From Porticoccus sp964608185 (GTDB lineage: Bacteria; Pseudomonadota; Gammaproteobacteria; Pseudomonadales; Porticoccaceae): 6,087 bases of DNA. Position numbers and translations under genes: made by a program. The stretch is from contig CAZSMR010000051.1 of NCBI GenBank assembly GCA_964608185.1, positions 1-6,087 of the forward strand, written 5' to 3'. This document shows positions 1-5,860 of the stretch, piece after piece. The notes under the pieces were generated by a model. That model was given only the letters and a program-made list of their open reading frames with translations, ran no database searches and was not told the DNA's origin. Each line of letters starts with the position of its first letter. The first letter of the stretch is position 1.

Positions 1-1
1 C

Positions 2-217
2 CGAGTTGAAAATGACTTGAGAAACGAGAAGATCGGCTTTAAAATCCGCGAGCATGCAATGCAGAAAGTACCTTATTTATTGGTGATAGGTGATGAGGAG
101 GTTAAAAGTAATACTCTTTCTGTCCGGTCTTCCGATGGAAAGGACTTAGGTGTCATGGACGCATCTGCATTTATAAAAATTCTAGAACAAGATATTTCTG
201 CTCGCGGACGTGTATAA
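2..217 (+). CDS. thrS: Threonyl-tRNA synthetase, C-terminal end (partial)
   Basis: This is the last 71 codons of threonyl-tRNA synthetase, the cytoplasmic class II enzyme that charges tRNA-Thr. The frame is open from the left edge of the window, so the TTG at 17 is an internal Leu codon and not a start. The visible part is the end of the C-terminal anticodon-binding (HGTP) domain. It reads RVENDLRNEKIGFKIREH, then VPYLLVIGDEEV and GKDLGVMDASAFI, which closely follows the E. coli ThrRS tail as I recall it (RNEKIGFKIREH, VPYMLVCGDKEV, GKDLGSMDV). The catalytic core, editing domain and start lie outside the window. The stop TAA at 215-217 is 28 nt from the infC start, so both genes are probably cotranscribed, as in other gammaproteobacteria. 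Identification is secure; the full length (usually about 640 residues) cannot be checked. Confidence 0.96.
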   Translation, partial: RVENDLRNEKIGFKIREHAMQKVPYLLVIGDEEVKSNTLSVRSSDGKDLGVMDASAFIKILEQDISARGRV

Positions 218-233
218 TTACAAATAAATAAAT

Positions 234-248
234 GGAGAATGCATTATT
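234..248 (+). promoter_or_regulatory. infC ribosome binding site with AUU start codon
   Basis: GGAG at 234-237 is followed by ATT at 243 and ATT at 246. The 8-nt spacing favours 246. The ATGs nearby (232 and 239) are out of frame with infC and stop at 286-288 and 248-250. Because IF3 itself discriminates against AUU, this start allows negative feedback on infC translation; that mechanism is established in E. coli and inferred here. Confidence 0.8.
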
Positions 249-788
249 AAGAAAGCTTATGGAAAGGGATCAGCAAAACGCTCCCTGATGAACGAAGAAA
301 TAGAAGCTCAAAAAGTTAGGCTTATAGATGCTAATGGAGAGCAAGCAGGTATAGTCTCTCTAGATGATGCATTAGGCCAATCCCAAACTGCGGGTTTAGA
401 TCTAGTAGAAATTTCTCCAGATGCTGAGCCACCAGTTTGTAAAATTATGGATTATGGTAAAAAATTGTTTGAAGTAAAAAAACAACAAGCAGTTCAGCGA
501 AAAAGACAAAAACAGACTCAAGTCAAAGAAATGAAATTTAGGCCTGGAACAGATACAGGTGATTATGAAATAAAATTACGAAATATGACTCGATTTTTGG
601 AAAATGGAGATAAAGCTAAAGTAACACTCAGATTTCGTGGAAGAGAAATGGCTCACCAAGAGCTCGGAATGCAAATGCTTAAACGTATTGAGACAGATCT
701 AGATAATATTGGTACAGTTGAACAGTTTCCTAAGATGGAAGGTAGACAGTTCACTATGGTTATAGCTCCAAGATCAAAGAAAAAGTAA
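246..788 (+). CDS. infC: Translation initiation factor IF-3 (ATT start)
   Basis: IF3 binds the 30S subunit, blocks premature 50S joining and checks start-codon and initiator-tRNA pairing. I place the start at ATT 246, not at the first in-frame ATG (288). A GGAG lies 8 nt upstream of ATT 246, whereas no Shine-Dalgarno sequence precedes ATG 288. ATT gives 180 residues, the E. coli length as I recall it, and the register then matches E. coli residue for residue (N16, E18, I19, A21, Q22, V24-R25-L26). The N-terminal domain covers about residues 16-85 with ISPDAEPPVCKIMDYGK at 56-72. A lysine/arginine-rich linker spans about 78-97. The C-terminal domain holds FRPGTDTGDYE and the 30S-binding RFRGREMAH at 129-137, ending in a basic tail. 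ATT 243 is also in frame (5 nt from GGAG) and would add one residue. AUU use is the known basis of IF3 autorepression in enterics. No frameshift or missing region is visible. Confidence 0.95.
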   Translation: MKKAYGKGSAKRSLMNEEIEAQKVRLIDANGEQAGIVSLDDALGQSQTAGLDLVEISPDAEPPVCKIMDYGKKLFEVKKQQAVQRKRQKQTQVKEMKFRPGTDTGDYEIKLRNMTRFLENGDKAKVTLRFRGREMAHQELGMQMLKRIETDLDNIGTVEQFPKMEGRQFTMVIAPRSKKK

Positions 789-827
789 ATTTATTTTTAA
801 TAAAAAACCACTGAAGAAGTAGTACAT

Positions 828-901
828 GCATTATCCGCGTTCAGCCTTTGGCAGACTGTCCGGAATTGCCCTTCTTTTAAATTAAACCCGTCTAAACGGA
901 G
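828..901 (+). promoter_or_regulatory. Structured rpmI leader, probable L20 translational operator
   Basis: The 119-nt gap between infC and rpmI can fold. An irregular stem pairs GCA 828-830 with TGC 867-869, TCCG 834-837 with CGGA 861-864, CAG 842-844 with CTG 856-858, and CC 845-846 with GG 850-851, with internal loops and a 4-nt bulge (852-855). A second small hairpin pairs CCGT 888-891 with ACGG 896-899 around loop CTAA; its 3' arm overlaps the rpmI Shine-Dalgarno GGAG (898-901). TCCG 834-837 or 859-862 could pair instead with CGGA 897-900, hiding the ribosome site. In E. coli, L20 represses rpmI-rplT by binding an irregular stem and pseudoknot in this same gap. The pairings are read from the sequence; the L20 role is inferred from position and shape. 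Confidence 0.5.
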
Positions 902-907
902 AATGAA

Positions 908-1099
908 ATGCCAAAAGCAAAAACACACAGTGGCGCTGCTAAGCGCTTTAAAAAAACGAGTGCAGGTTATAAGCATAAACACGCTAATAGAAGTCATATC
1001 CTCACAAAAATGTCTCAGAAACGTAAACGTCACCTTCGTGGAACCAGCACTTTAGGCGATACAGATGCCCCGCTAATTCAGCGCATGCTTCGTGACTAA
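908..1099 (+). CDS. rpmI: 50S ribosomal protein bL35
   Basis: This encodes the small basic large-subunit protein bL35, 63 residues, close to the usual 64-65. The family signature is clear: MPKAKTHSGAAKRFKKT at the N-terminus, then KHKHANRSHILTK and KRKRHLRGTS, matching the KHKHAN and RKRHLR blocks of E. coli L35. The tail (LGDTDAPLIQRMLRD) is short and variable, as is normal. The ATG at 908 has GGAG at 898-901, 6 nt upstream, partly enclosed in the small hairpin described for the leader. The stop at 1097-1099 is 28 nt before rplT; in E. coli rpmI and rplT are translationally coupled and jointly repressed by L20. A weaker frame on the opposite strand (797-1033) overlaps the 5' half but has no family features. 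Confidence 0.97.
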   Translation: MPKAKTHSGAAKRFKKTSAGYKHKHANRSHILTKMSQKRKRHLRGTSTLGDTDAPLIQRMLRD

Positions 1100-1127
1100 A
1101 CTAACTAATTCATTAAGAGGATAAAAT

Positions 1128-1484
1128 ATGCCACGCATAAAAAGAGGTGTAACAGCGCACCGCCGTCATAAAAAAATTCTAAAATTAGCAAAAGGCTACT
1201 ATGGAGCCCGCAGTCGAGTATTTCGAGTCGCTACTCAAGCAGTAACAAAAGCAGGCCAGTATGCATACCGAGATCGCCGTGTTAAAAAACGAACTTTTCG
1301 TGCTCTCTGGATTACTCGTATAAATGCTCAGTCACGTTTCGAAGGTATAAGCTACAGTCGGCTTATAGCAGGTTTAAAAAAGGCGCATATTGATTTAGAC
1401 CGTAGGGTTTTAGCAGACTTGGCGGTTCATGATAAAGTGGCTTTTTCTGTAGTTGTTGAGCAAGCGAAGGCAGCCCTTGCCTAG
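1128..1484 (+). CDS. rplT: 50S ribosomal protein bL20
   Basis: bL20 binds 23S rRNA early in 50S assembly and, in enterics, represses its own operon through the rpmI leader. The product has 118 residues, the same length as E. coli L20. The N-terminal basic extension (MPRIKRGVTAHRRHKKILKL, residues 1-20) leads into AKGYYGARSRVFRVA and KAGQYAYRDRRVKKR, all strongly conserved. The globular C-terminal half has LWITRINA, GISYSRLIAGLKKA, DRRVLADLAVHDKVAF and ends VEQAKAALA, as in E. coli. AAGAGG at 1115-1120 lies 7 nt before the ATG. The last sense codons contain GCCCTT, which is complementary to part of the downstream terminator. The stop is TAG at 1482-1484. Confidence 0.98.
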   Translation: MPRIKRGVTAHRRHKKILKLAKGYYGARSRVFRVATQAVTKAGQYAYRDRRVKKRTFRALWITRINAQSRFEGISYSRLIAGLKKAHIDLDRRVLADLAVHDKVAFSVVVEQAKAALA

Positions 1485-1520
1485 CACCTATATGAAGTGA
1501 TGCAAAAAAATGGCAATATA

Positions 1521-1555
1521 AAAGGGAAAGGGCTTCTGCTCTTTCCTTTTTTTTT
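1521..1555 (+). terminator. Intrinsic terminator / attenuator between rplT and pheS
   Basis: A strong rho-independent signal lies in the 97-nt rplT-pheS gap. The arms AAAGGGAAAGGGC (1521-1533) and GCTCTTTCCTTTT (1538-1550) pair over 13 positions with two G-T wobbles, around a TTCT loop (1534-1537). Nine T residues (1547-1555) close the signal and also supply the end of the 3' arm. In E. coli this gap holds the pheST attenuator with the Phe-rich pheM leader peptide. Here no Phe-rich leader precedes the hairpin, so it may simply reduce pheST expression relative to the ribosomal genes, or act through the alternative pairing AGCCCTT 1472-1478 with AAGGGCT 1528-1534. No clear separate promoter for pheS is visible downstream, so read-through is likely needed. 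Confidence 0.85.
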
Positions 1556-1581
1556 AAATTAGACTTGTTTTGGGGTAGAGA

Positions 1582-2598
1582 ATGAAAAATATAGAGCTTC
1601 TTGAAAATGAGGCTAGAGCGGCTATTATTGGCGCAATTGATATAAAATCTCTCGAGCAGGTGAAAGTAGATTATCTTGGTAAAAAAGGGTTACTTACAAG
1701 TCTTCTTAAAGGTTTAGGTAAGCTAACTGCTCAAGAGAGACCAGAAGCTGGTGCTTCAATAAATATTGCAAAACAGCACGTATTAGATCAGATAGACCTC
1801 CGGCGTCAATCTATCGAGTTAGATGAAATTGAATCTCGTTTAATAGAAGAAACTATAGATATCAGCCTGCCTGGACGAGGTTCGGATAAGGGATCTCTTC
1901 ATTTAGTAACACATACTATGGAGCGGATAGAGTCATTTTTTACAAACGTAGGATATAAGGTTGAACAAGGACCTGAGATCGAAGACGACTATCATAACTT
2001 TGAGGCTTTGAATATCCCTGCTCATCACCCTGCAAGAGCGATGCACGATACTTTCTATGTTGACCAGAATAGAGTATTAAGAACGCATACGTCGCCAGTC
2101 CAAATACGCACAATGGAGACTCAGAGCCCCCCAATAAGGATCATTTGTCCAGGTCGCGTATATCGCTGTGATTCTGATTTGACGCATACTCCAATGTTTC
2201 ATCAAATTGAAGGCTTGGTGTTAGATAAAAATATTAGTATGGCTGACCTTAAGGGTACTGTTATTCAGTTCTTAAAGGCATTTTTTGAAGAAGATCTACC
2301 AGTAAGATTCCGTCCATCCTATTTTCCTTTTACAGAACCTTCAGCAGAAGTTGACATGCAATGTACAGGTTGTAAGGGTTCAGGTTGTCGTATCTGTAAA
2401 GATACTGGATGGCTAGAAATTATGGGTTGCGGTATGGTCCATCCAGCAGTTTTAGCTCACTGCAATGTTGACGCTGGGAAATATTCTGGATTTGCATTTG
2501 GGATGGGGGTCGAAAGACTTGCAATGTTACGTTATGGAGTCACTGATTTACGCTTATTTTTTGAAAATGATTTAAGATTCTTAAAACAATTCCGTTAA
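1582..2598 (+). CDS. pheS: Phenylalanine--tRNA ligase alpha subunit
   Basis: PheS is the catalytic alpha subunit of the cytoplasmic alpha2-beta2 class II enzyme that charges tRNA-Phe. The 338 residues begin with a coiled-coil arm (about 1-95) that contacts tRNA. The catalytic domain shows EDDYHNFEALNIPAHHPAR (134-152), HTS (169-171), motif 2 GRVYR to FHQIEG (191-211), the Phe-pocket segment FPFTEPS (248-254), and motif 3 GFAFGMGVERLAML (303-316). Ala305 matches the E. coli specificity residue Ala294. Unlike E. coli (327 residues), there is a CX2CX4CX2C insert with Cys261, 264, 269 and 272, a possible zinc-binding knuckle that I recall also in Pseudomonas PheS. The ATG at 1582 has a weak ribosome site (GGGG 1572-1575 or AGAG 1577-1580). 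All core motifs are intact. pheT follows after 58 nt. Confidence 0.98.
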   Translation: MKNIELLENEARAAIIGAIDIKSLEQVKVDYLGKKGLLTSLLKGLGKLTAQERPEAGASINIAKQHVLDQIDLRRQSIELDEIESRLIEETIDISLPGRGSDKGSLHLVTHTMERIESFFTNVGYKVEQGPEIEDDYHNFEALNIPAHHPARAMHDTFYVDQNRVLRTHTSPVQIRTMETQSPPIRIICPGRVYRCDSDLTHTPMFHQIEGLVLDKNISMADLKGTVIQFLKAFFEEDLPVRFRPSYFPFTEPSAEVDMQCTGCKGSGCRICKDTGWLEIMGCGMVHPAVLAHCNVDAGKYSGFAFGMGVERLAMLRYGVTDLRLFFENDLRFLKQFR

Positions 2599-2656
2599 AA
2601 ACAAAGTTTTAAAATATAATGTAAATAAAAATTGGTTACTTCTTAGGAAAAAGTTA

Positions 2657-5035
2657 ATGAAACTAAGTGAATCGTGGTTAAGAGAGTGGATTGAGATTCC
2701 TGTTAATACAGAAGAATTAGCCTCCCAGCTAACTATGTCGGGGTTAGAGGTTGATAGTATTGACAGTGCTTCCTATGATTTTACAGGTGTAGTAGTCGGC
2801 CACATCCTGTCAACTAAACCACATCCTGATGCTGATAATCTTAAGATATGCCAGGTTTTATCCACATCAGAAAAAATATTTCAGGTTGTTTGTGGTGCTT
2901 CAAATGTAAGACAAGGAATAAAGGTTCCTTTTGCAGCTATTGGATCGGTACTTTCAAACTCTATTATAAAAAAAGCTAAAATAAGAAATATTGAATCATT
3001 AGGCATGTTATGTGGTGCAGATGAATTAGGAATGTCTGATGAATCAGAGGGGCTATTAGAATTACCTTTGGATGCTCCGGTAGGCAAAGATCTTTTTAGT
3101 TACCTTAAGCTAAGCGACAAAGTTATCGATATAGATCTTACTCCAAACAGAGGCGATTGCTTAAGTATACGTGGCATTGCTCGCGAAGTAGCTACTTTAA
3201 ATTTAACTCCTTTTTGTGAGCTTAATTTTTCATATACTAACCCAACTATTCCTGATGTCTTTCCAGTCAAAATATACGATGACAGGTCTTGTTCGCGCTA
3301 CGCTAGTAGGATTATAAGAAATATAGATATATCTTTAAGTACACCATTTTGGATTCAGAATAAACTTCGTCTTTCTGGTATAAGAAGCGTAGATTTAGTA
3401 GTCGATATAACAAATTATGTAATGCTTGAATTAGGTCAACCTATTCATGCTTTTGATTTAAGCAAACTTGAAGGTGGAATCGTAGTTCGGATGGCTATAG
3501 AGAACGAGTCATTAAAATTACTCGATGGTTCTGACATTATTATGACTACAGATACACTTGTTATAGCTGACCAGTCTAAAGTAATAGCAATGGCTGGTAT
3601 TATGGGCGGCGCAGAATCAGCCATGTCAGCAAAAACACGTGATATATTCTTAGAAAGCGCGTGCTTTGACCCAGTAGCTATATCAGGGCGCTCTCGTCTA
3701 TATGGCAAGCATACAGACTCTTCTCATAGATTTGAGAGAGGAGTTGACATAAAGTTACAGGAGATTGCAATTGAGCGTGCTACTTCGTTGTTGCTAGAGA
3801 CCAGCAAAGGTGATGTTGGTCCGATTTCAGTAACTGAGAGTAAAAAAAATAAAATTCATGAAGCGGATATTATTCTCAGAAAGAAACGACTTGAACAGCA
3901 ATTGGGATTATCAATCCGGTGTGAAAAAGTTGAAGATATACTAAAAAGACTAGGTTTGACCATCACTAGTATTCTAGATATTGGATGGAGATGCTGTCCG
4001 CCCAGTTGGCGTTTTGATCTTTCTATCGAAGCTGATTTAATAGAAGAAATTGCACGGATTTATGGTTATGAAAATCTTCCAATCTCGACACCATCAACGC
4101 AACTACCAATACAAGGTTTCCCTGAAAGTAGACGCGAACTAAAGTATTTAAGAAGTCAATTAATTGCACGTGGTTATAGTGAGGCCATTACATATAGTTT
4201 TGTCGATCCTAGTGTTCAGTCCAATCTAATGCCTAATAGTGATTCGGTTTCTTTGATTAACCCTATTTCTGAAGATATGTCTGTTATGAGGACCACTCTA
4301 TTATCAGGGCTACTGCCAGCGGTTCGTCATAATCTAAACAGACAGCAAGATCGGGTGCGCATTTTCGAAACCGGACTTATTTTTACATTAAATGGAACTG
4401 ATTTAAAACAAGAGTCTATGATTGCAGGTGCCATAACTGGGCCAAGAATGCCTGATAACCTCCATTCAAAAAGAGAACCTATAGATTTTTTTGATCTGAA
4501 GGGTGATGTTCAATCTTTACTTCAACTAAACGGATGTTCAGATCACTATGAGCTTATTAAAGATAGCAAACATTATTTACATCCAGGGCAATGTGCTCGA
4601 ATAGAGCGTAATAGTGAAATAATTGGTTGGTTGGGCCAAATACATCCTGTAGTACAAAAAAATCTAGGCCTTATTCAGCCGGTCTTCGTCTTCGAGCTAA
4701 AATTACAGTCAATCTTGGAAGATGAAATATCTCAATTTATCGGAATGAGTAAGTTTCCAGAAATAAGAAGGGATTTAGCATTTGTTGTAAATATGGATAT
4801 CAGTGCCGGAGATCTATGCAGGACTGCATATAATAATGCAGGAAAAATACTCATTGATACGAAAATATTTGACGTTTACGAAGGGGAAGGCATTGAAATC
4901 AATAGTAAAAGCATAGCCTTGGGCTTGACCTTTAGGGACAGTTCACGCACGCTAGAGGATAATGAAGTAAATGATGCTATTTCTTTAATAGTAAGAGCTA
5001 TAGAAAAAGAACACTCAGGAATTCTTAGAGGTTAA
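2657..5035 (+). CDS. pheT: Phenylalanine--tRNA ligase beta subunit
   Basis: PheT is the tRNA-binding and editing beta subunit that pairs with PheS. The 792 residues are near the E. coli 795. Order of domains: N-terminal segment MKLSESWLREWI; an EMAP-like tRNA-binding OB fold (about 40-150, with PHPDADNLKICQV and VVCGASNV); the B3/B4 editing domain (about 205-380) with His264 in QPIHAFD, Glu333 in FLESACFDP and Thr353 in HTDSSHRFERG, matching the E. coli editing residues His261, Glu334 and Thr354; a B5 domain (about 400-475, ending RIYGYENLP); a catalytic-like core (about 485-680); and a C-terminal FDX-ACB domain from about 699 (KFPEIRRDLAFVV to GILRG) that binds the tRNA-Phe anticodon region. 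AGGA at 2645-2648 lies 8 nt before ATG. No disruption is seen. The stop is 2 nt before the ihfA ATG. Confidence 0.98.
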   Translation: MKLSESWLREWIEIPVNTEELASQLTMSGLEVDSIDSASYDFTGVVVGHILSTKPHPDADNLKICQVLSTSEKIFQVVCGASNVRQGIKVPFAAIGSVLSNSIIKKAKIRNIESLGMLCGADELGMSDESEGLLELPLDAPVGKDLFSYLKLSDKVIDIDLTPNRGDCLSIRGIAREVATLNLTPFCELNFSYTNPTIPDVFPVKIYDDRSCSRYASRIIRNIDISLSTPFWIQNKLRLSGIRSVDLVVDITNYVMLELGQPIHAFDLSKLEGGIVVRMAIENESLKLLDGSDIIMTTDTLVIADQSKVIAMAGIMGGAESAMSAKTRDIFLESACFDPVAISGRSRLYGKHTDSSHRFERGVDIKLQEIAIERATSLLLETSKGDVGPISVTESKKNKIHEADIILRKKRLEQQLGLSIRCEKVEDILKRLGLTITSILDIGWRCCPPSWRFDLSIEADLIEEIARIYGYENLPISTPSTQLPIQGFPESRRELKYLRSQLIARGYSEAITYSFVDPSVQSNLMPNSDSVSLINPISEDMSVMRTTLLSGLLPAVRHNLNRQQDRVRIFETGLIFTLNGTDLKQESMIAGAITGPRMPDNLHSKREPIDFFDLKGDVQSLLQLNGCSDHYELIKDSKHYLHPGQCARIERNSEIIGWLGQIHPVVQKNLGLIQPVFVFELKLQSILEDEISQFIGMSKFPEIRRDLAFVVNMDISAGDLCRTAYNNAGKILIDTKIFDVYEGEGIEINSKSIALGLTFRDSSRTLEDNEVNDAISLIVRAIEKEHSGILRG

Positions 5036-5037
5036 AA

Positions 5038-5337
5038 ATGGCGGCACTAACAAAAGCAGACCTAGCAGACATGCTTTTTAGCGATCTTGGATTAAATAAA
5101 AGAGAAGCTAAAGAGATTGTCGAGTTATTTTTTGAGGAGATTAAGTCGTCTCTTGCAAATAATAAAGAAGTTAAATTGTCTGGTTTTGGAAATTTTGATA
5201 TTCGTGATAAAAAAAGTCGACCTGGTCGAAACCCTAAGACAGGAGAGGAAGTTGCTGTTTCTGCCAGGAGAGTCGTTACATTTAAACCGGGACAAAAATT
5301 AAAAGCTAGAGTTGACGGTCGTACTGGTGCTAAATAA
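5038..5337 (+). CDS. ihfA: Integration host factor alpha subunit
   Basis: IHF alpha forms a heterodimer with IHF beta (not in the window), binds specific sites and bends DNA sharply for transcription, replication and recombination. The 99 residues equal the E. coli length as recalled. Visible are the helical dimer body (ALTKADLADMLFSDLGLNKREAK), the KLSGFGNFDIRDK block (46-58), and the DNA-wrapping arm RPGRNPKTGEEV (61-72). Pro66 corresponds to the E. coli alpha Pro65 that intercalates into DNA. The C-terminal part RRVVTFKPGQKLKARV is typical. RPGRNPKTGEE, the LSGFGNFD spacing and linkage to pheT mark it as IhfA and not HU or IhfB. The ATG is 2 nt after the pheT stop, and its ribosome site AGAGG (5027-5031) lies inside pheT, so translation is probably coupled. 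Confidence 0.97.
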   Translation: MAALTKADLADMLFSDLGLNKREAKEIVELFFEEIKSSLANNKEVKLSGFGNFDIRDKKSRPGRNPKTGEEVAVSARRVVTFKPGQKLKARVDGRTGAK

Positions 5338-5677
5338 TATCAATAAGCTGCCTCCCATACCGGGAAAAAATTATTTTACAATAGGTGAAGTTAGCAGTCT
5401 TTGTGACGTAAAGCCTCATGTATTAAGATACTGGGAGCAAGAGTTTTCTAAGCTAAGTCCTACTAAAAGACGAGGTAATAGACGTTATTACCAGCACCAT
5501 GATGTCATTTTGATTCGCCAAATACGTTCGTTGCTTTATCAGCAGGGTTTCACTATAGATGGTGCTCGCCAGAAACTATCAGGCAATGATGCAAAAGAGG
5601 ATTCATCTCAAACTCGTCAGGTTATCAGTCAAACTGTTAGTGAGCTAGAAGAGCTTCTGAAGTACTTAAAACGATAA
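5327..5677 (+). CDS. MerR-family transcriptional regulator of unknown target
   Basis: A 116-residue MerR-type protein if translation begins at GTG 5327; TTG 5312 in the same frame would give 121. GTG is preferred because it leaves a short N-terminus before LPPIPGK, as I recall for Pseudomonas homologues, but neither has a convincing Shine-Dalgarno, and there is no ATG. The winged helix-turn-helix is clear: YFTIGEVSSLCDVKPHVLRYWEQEF (16-40), then the wing KRRGNRRYY (47-55) and DVILIRQIRSLLYQQGFTIDGARQKL. The C-terminus (about 85-116) is a short, probably helical segment ending in LEELLKYLKR, suited to dimerisation. There is no effector domain and only one Cys (C26), so it is not a classical metal sensor. 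It overlaps ihfA by 11 nt and is probably coupled to it. Linkage to ihfA recurs in pseudomonad-type genomes. Ligand and targets are unknown. Confidence 0.9.
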   Translation: MLNNINKLPPIPGKNYFTIGEVSSLCDVKPHVLRYWEQEFSKLSPTKRRGNRRYYQHHDVILIRQIRSLLYQQGFTIDGARQKLSGNDAKEDSSQTRQVISQTVSELEELLKYLKR

Positions 5678-5689
5678 CCTTTTAAGCCT

Positions 5690-5704
5690 TTCATATCATA
5701 TGAA
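5690..5704. repeat. Perfect 15-nt AT-rich palindrome
   Basis: TTCATAT and ATATGAA are inverted around a single C, just 12 nt after the MerR-type gene's stop. It has no T tract behind it on the + strand, so it is a poor terminator. It could be an operator for a dimeric regulator or chance in AT-rich DNA. Confidence 0.35.
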
Positions 5705-5726
5705 TATTAAAAAATCAGTAAGCTGC

Positions 5727-5754
5727 TTGAATTGGATTATCTGTTCTATATTAT
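5727..5754 (+). promoter_or_regulatory. Possible sigma70-type promoter for tRNA-Pro
   Basis: TTGAAT at 5727-5732 and TATTAT at 5749-5754 are 16 nt apart and would start transcription near 5761-5763, about 20 nt before the mature tRNA. Other -10-like strings at 5771-5780 are too close to the tRNA to serve. The surroundings are very AT-rich, so the match could be chance; the tRNA may also be read through from ihfA, as no strong terminator separates them. Confidence 0.35.
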
Positions 5755-5783
5755 GTTCCATTTTCTTGCTTATATATTATTAT

Positions 5784-5860
5784 CGGGGCGTAGCGCAGTC
5801 TGGTAGCGCACTACACTGGGGGTGTAGTGGTCGTCGGTTCAAATCCGGCCGCCCCGACCA
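5784..5860 (+). tRNA. tRNA-Pro, anticodon GGG
   Basis: A complete 77-nt tRNA. The acceptor stem CGGGGCG (5784-5790) pairs with CGCCCCG (5850-5856), with A5857 as discriminator and CCA encoded at 5858-5860. The D arm is GCGC/GCGC (5793-5796, 5806-5809). The anticodon stem CTACA/TGTAG (5811-5815, 5823-5827) holds the loop CTGGGGG, giving anticodon GGG at 5818-5820, which reads proline CCC and CCU. The T arm GTCGG/CCGGC (one G-T pair) encloses TTCAAAT. The C1-G72 first pair with A73 is the bacterial tRNA-Pro identity feature. The GC-rich gene stands out from its AT-rich flanks. An open frame read across it is spurious. Confidence 0.97.

Noticed and set aside
17..217. A complete 66-residue gene starting at TTG 17
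   Set aside because: The frame is open to the left edge and the residues before TTG (RVEND) continue the threonyl-tRNA synthetase sequence, so this is the tail of thrS.
797..1033. Minus-strand open frame of 78 codons across the rpmI leader and rpmI
   Set aside because: It overlaps a certain ribosomal protein gene and a structured leader and shows no family motif.
1500..1562. 20-codon frame across the attenuator as a pheM-like leader peptide
   Set aside because: Its three Phe codons lie in the terminator arm and T tract, which is the wrong place for ribosome stalling to control the hairpin, and no good ribosome site precedes ATG 1500.
3445..3708. Minus-strand open frame of 87 codons inside pheT
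   Set aside because: It is antisense to the conserved editing domain and has no recognisable content.
5117..5302. Second + strand frame inside ihfA
   Set aside because: It is an out-of-frame reading of a clear IHF alpha gene.
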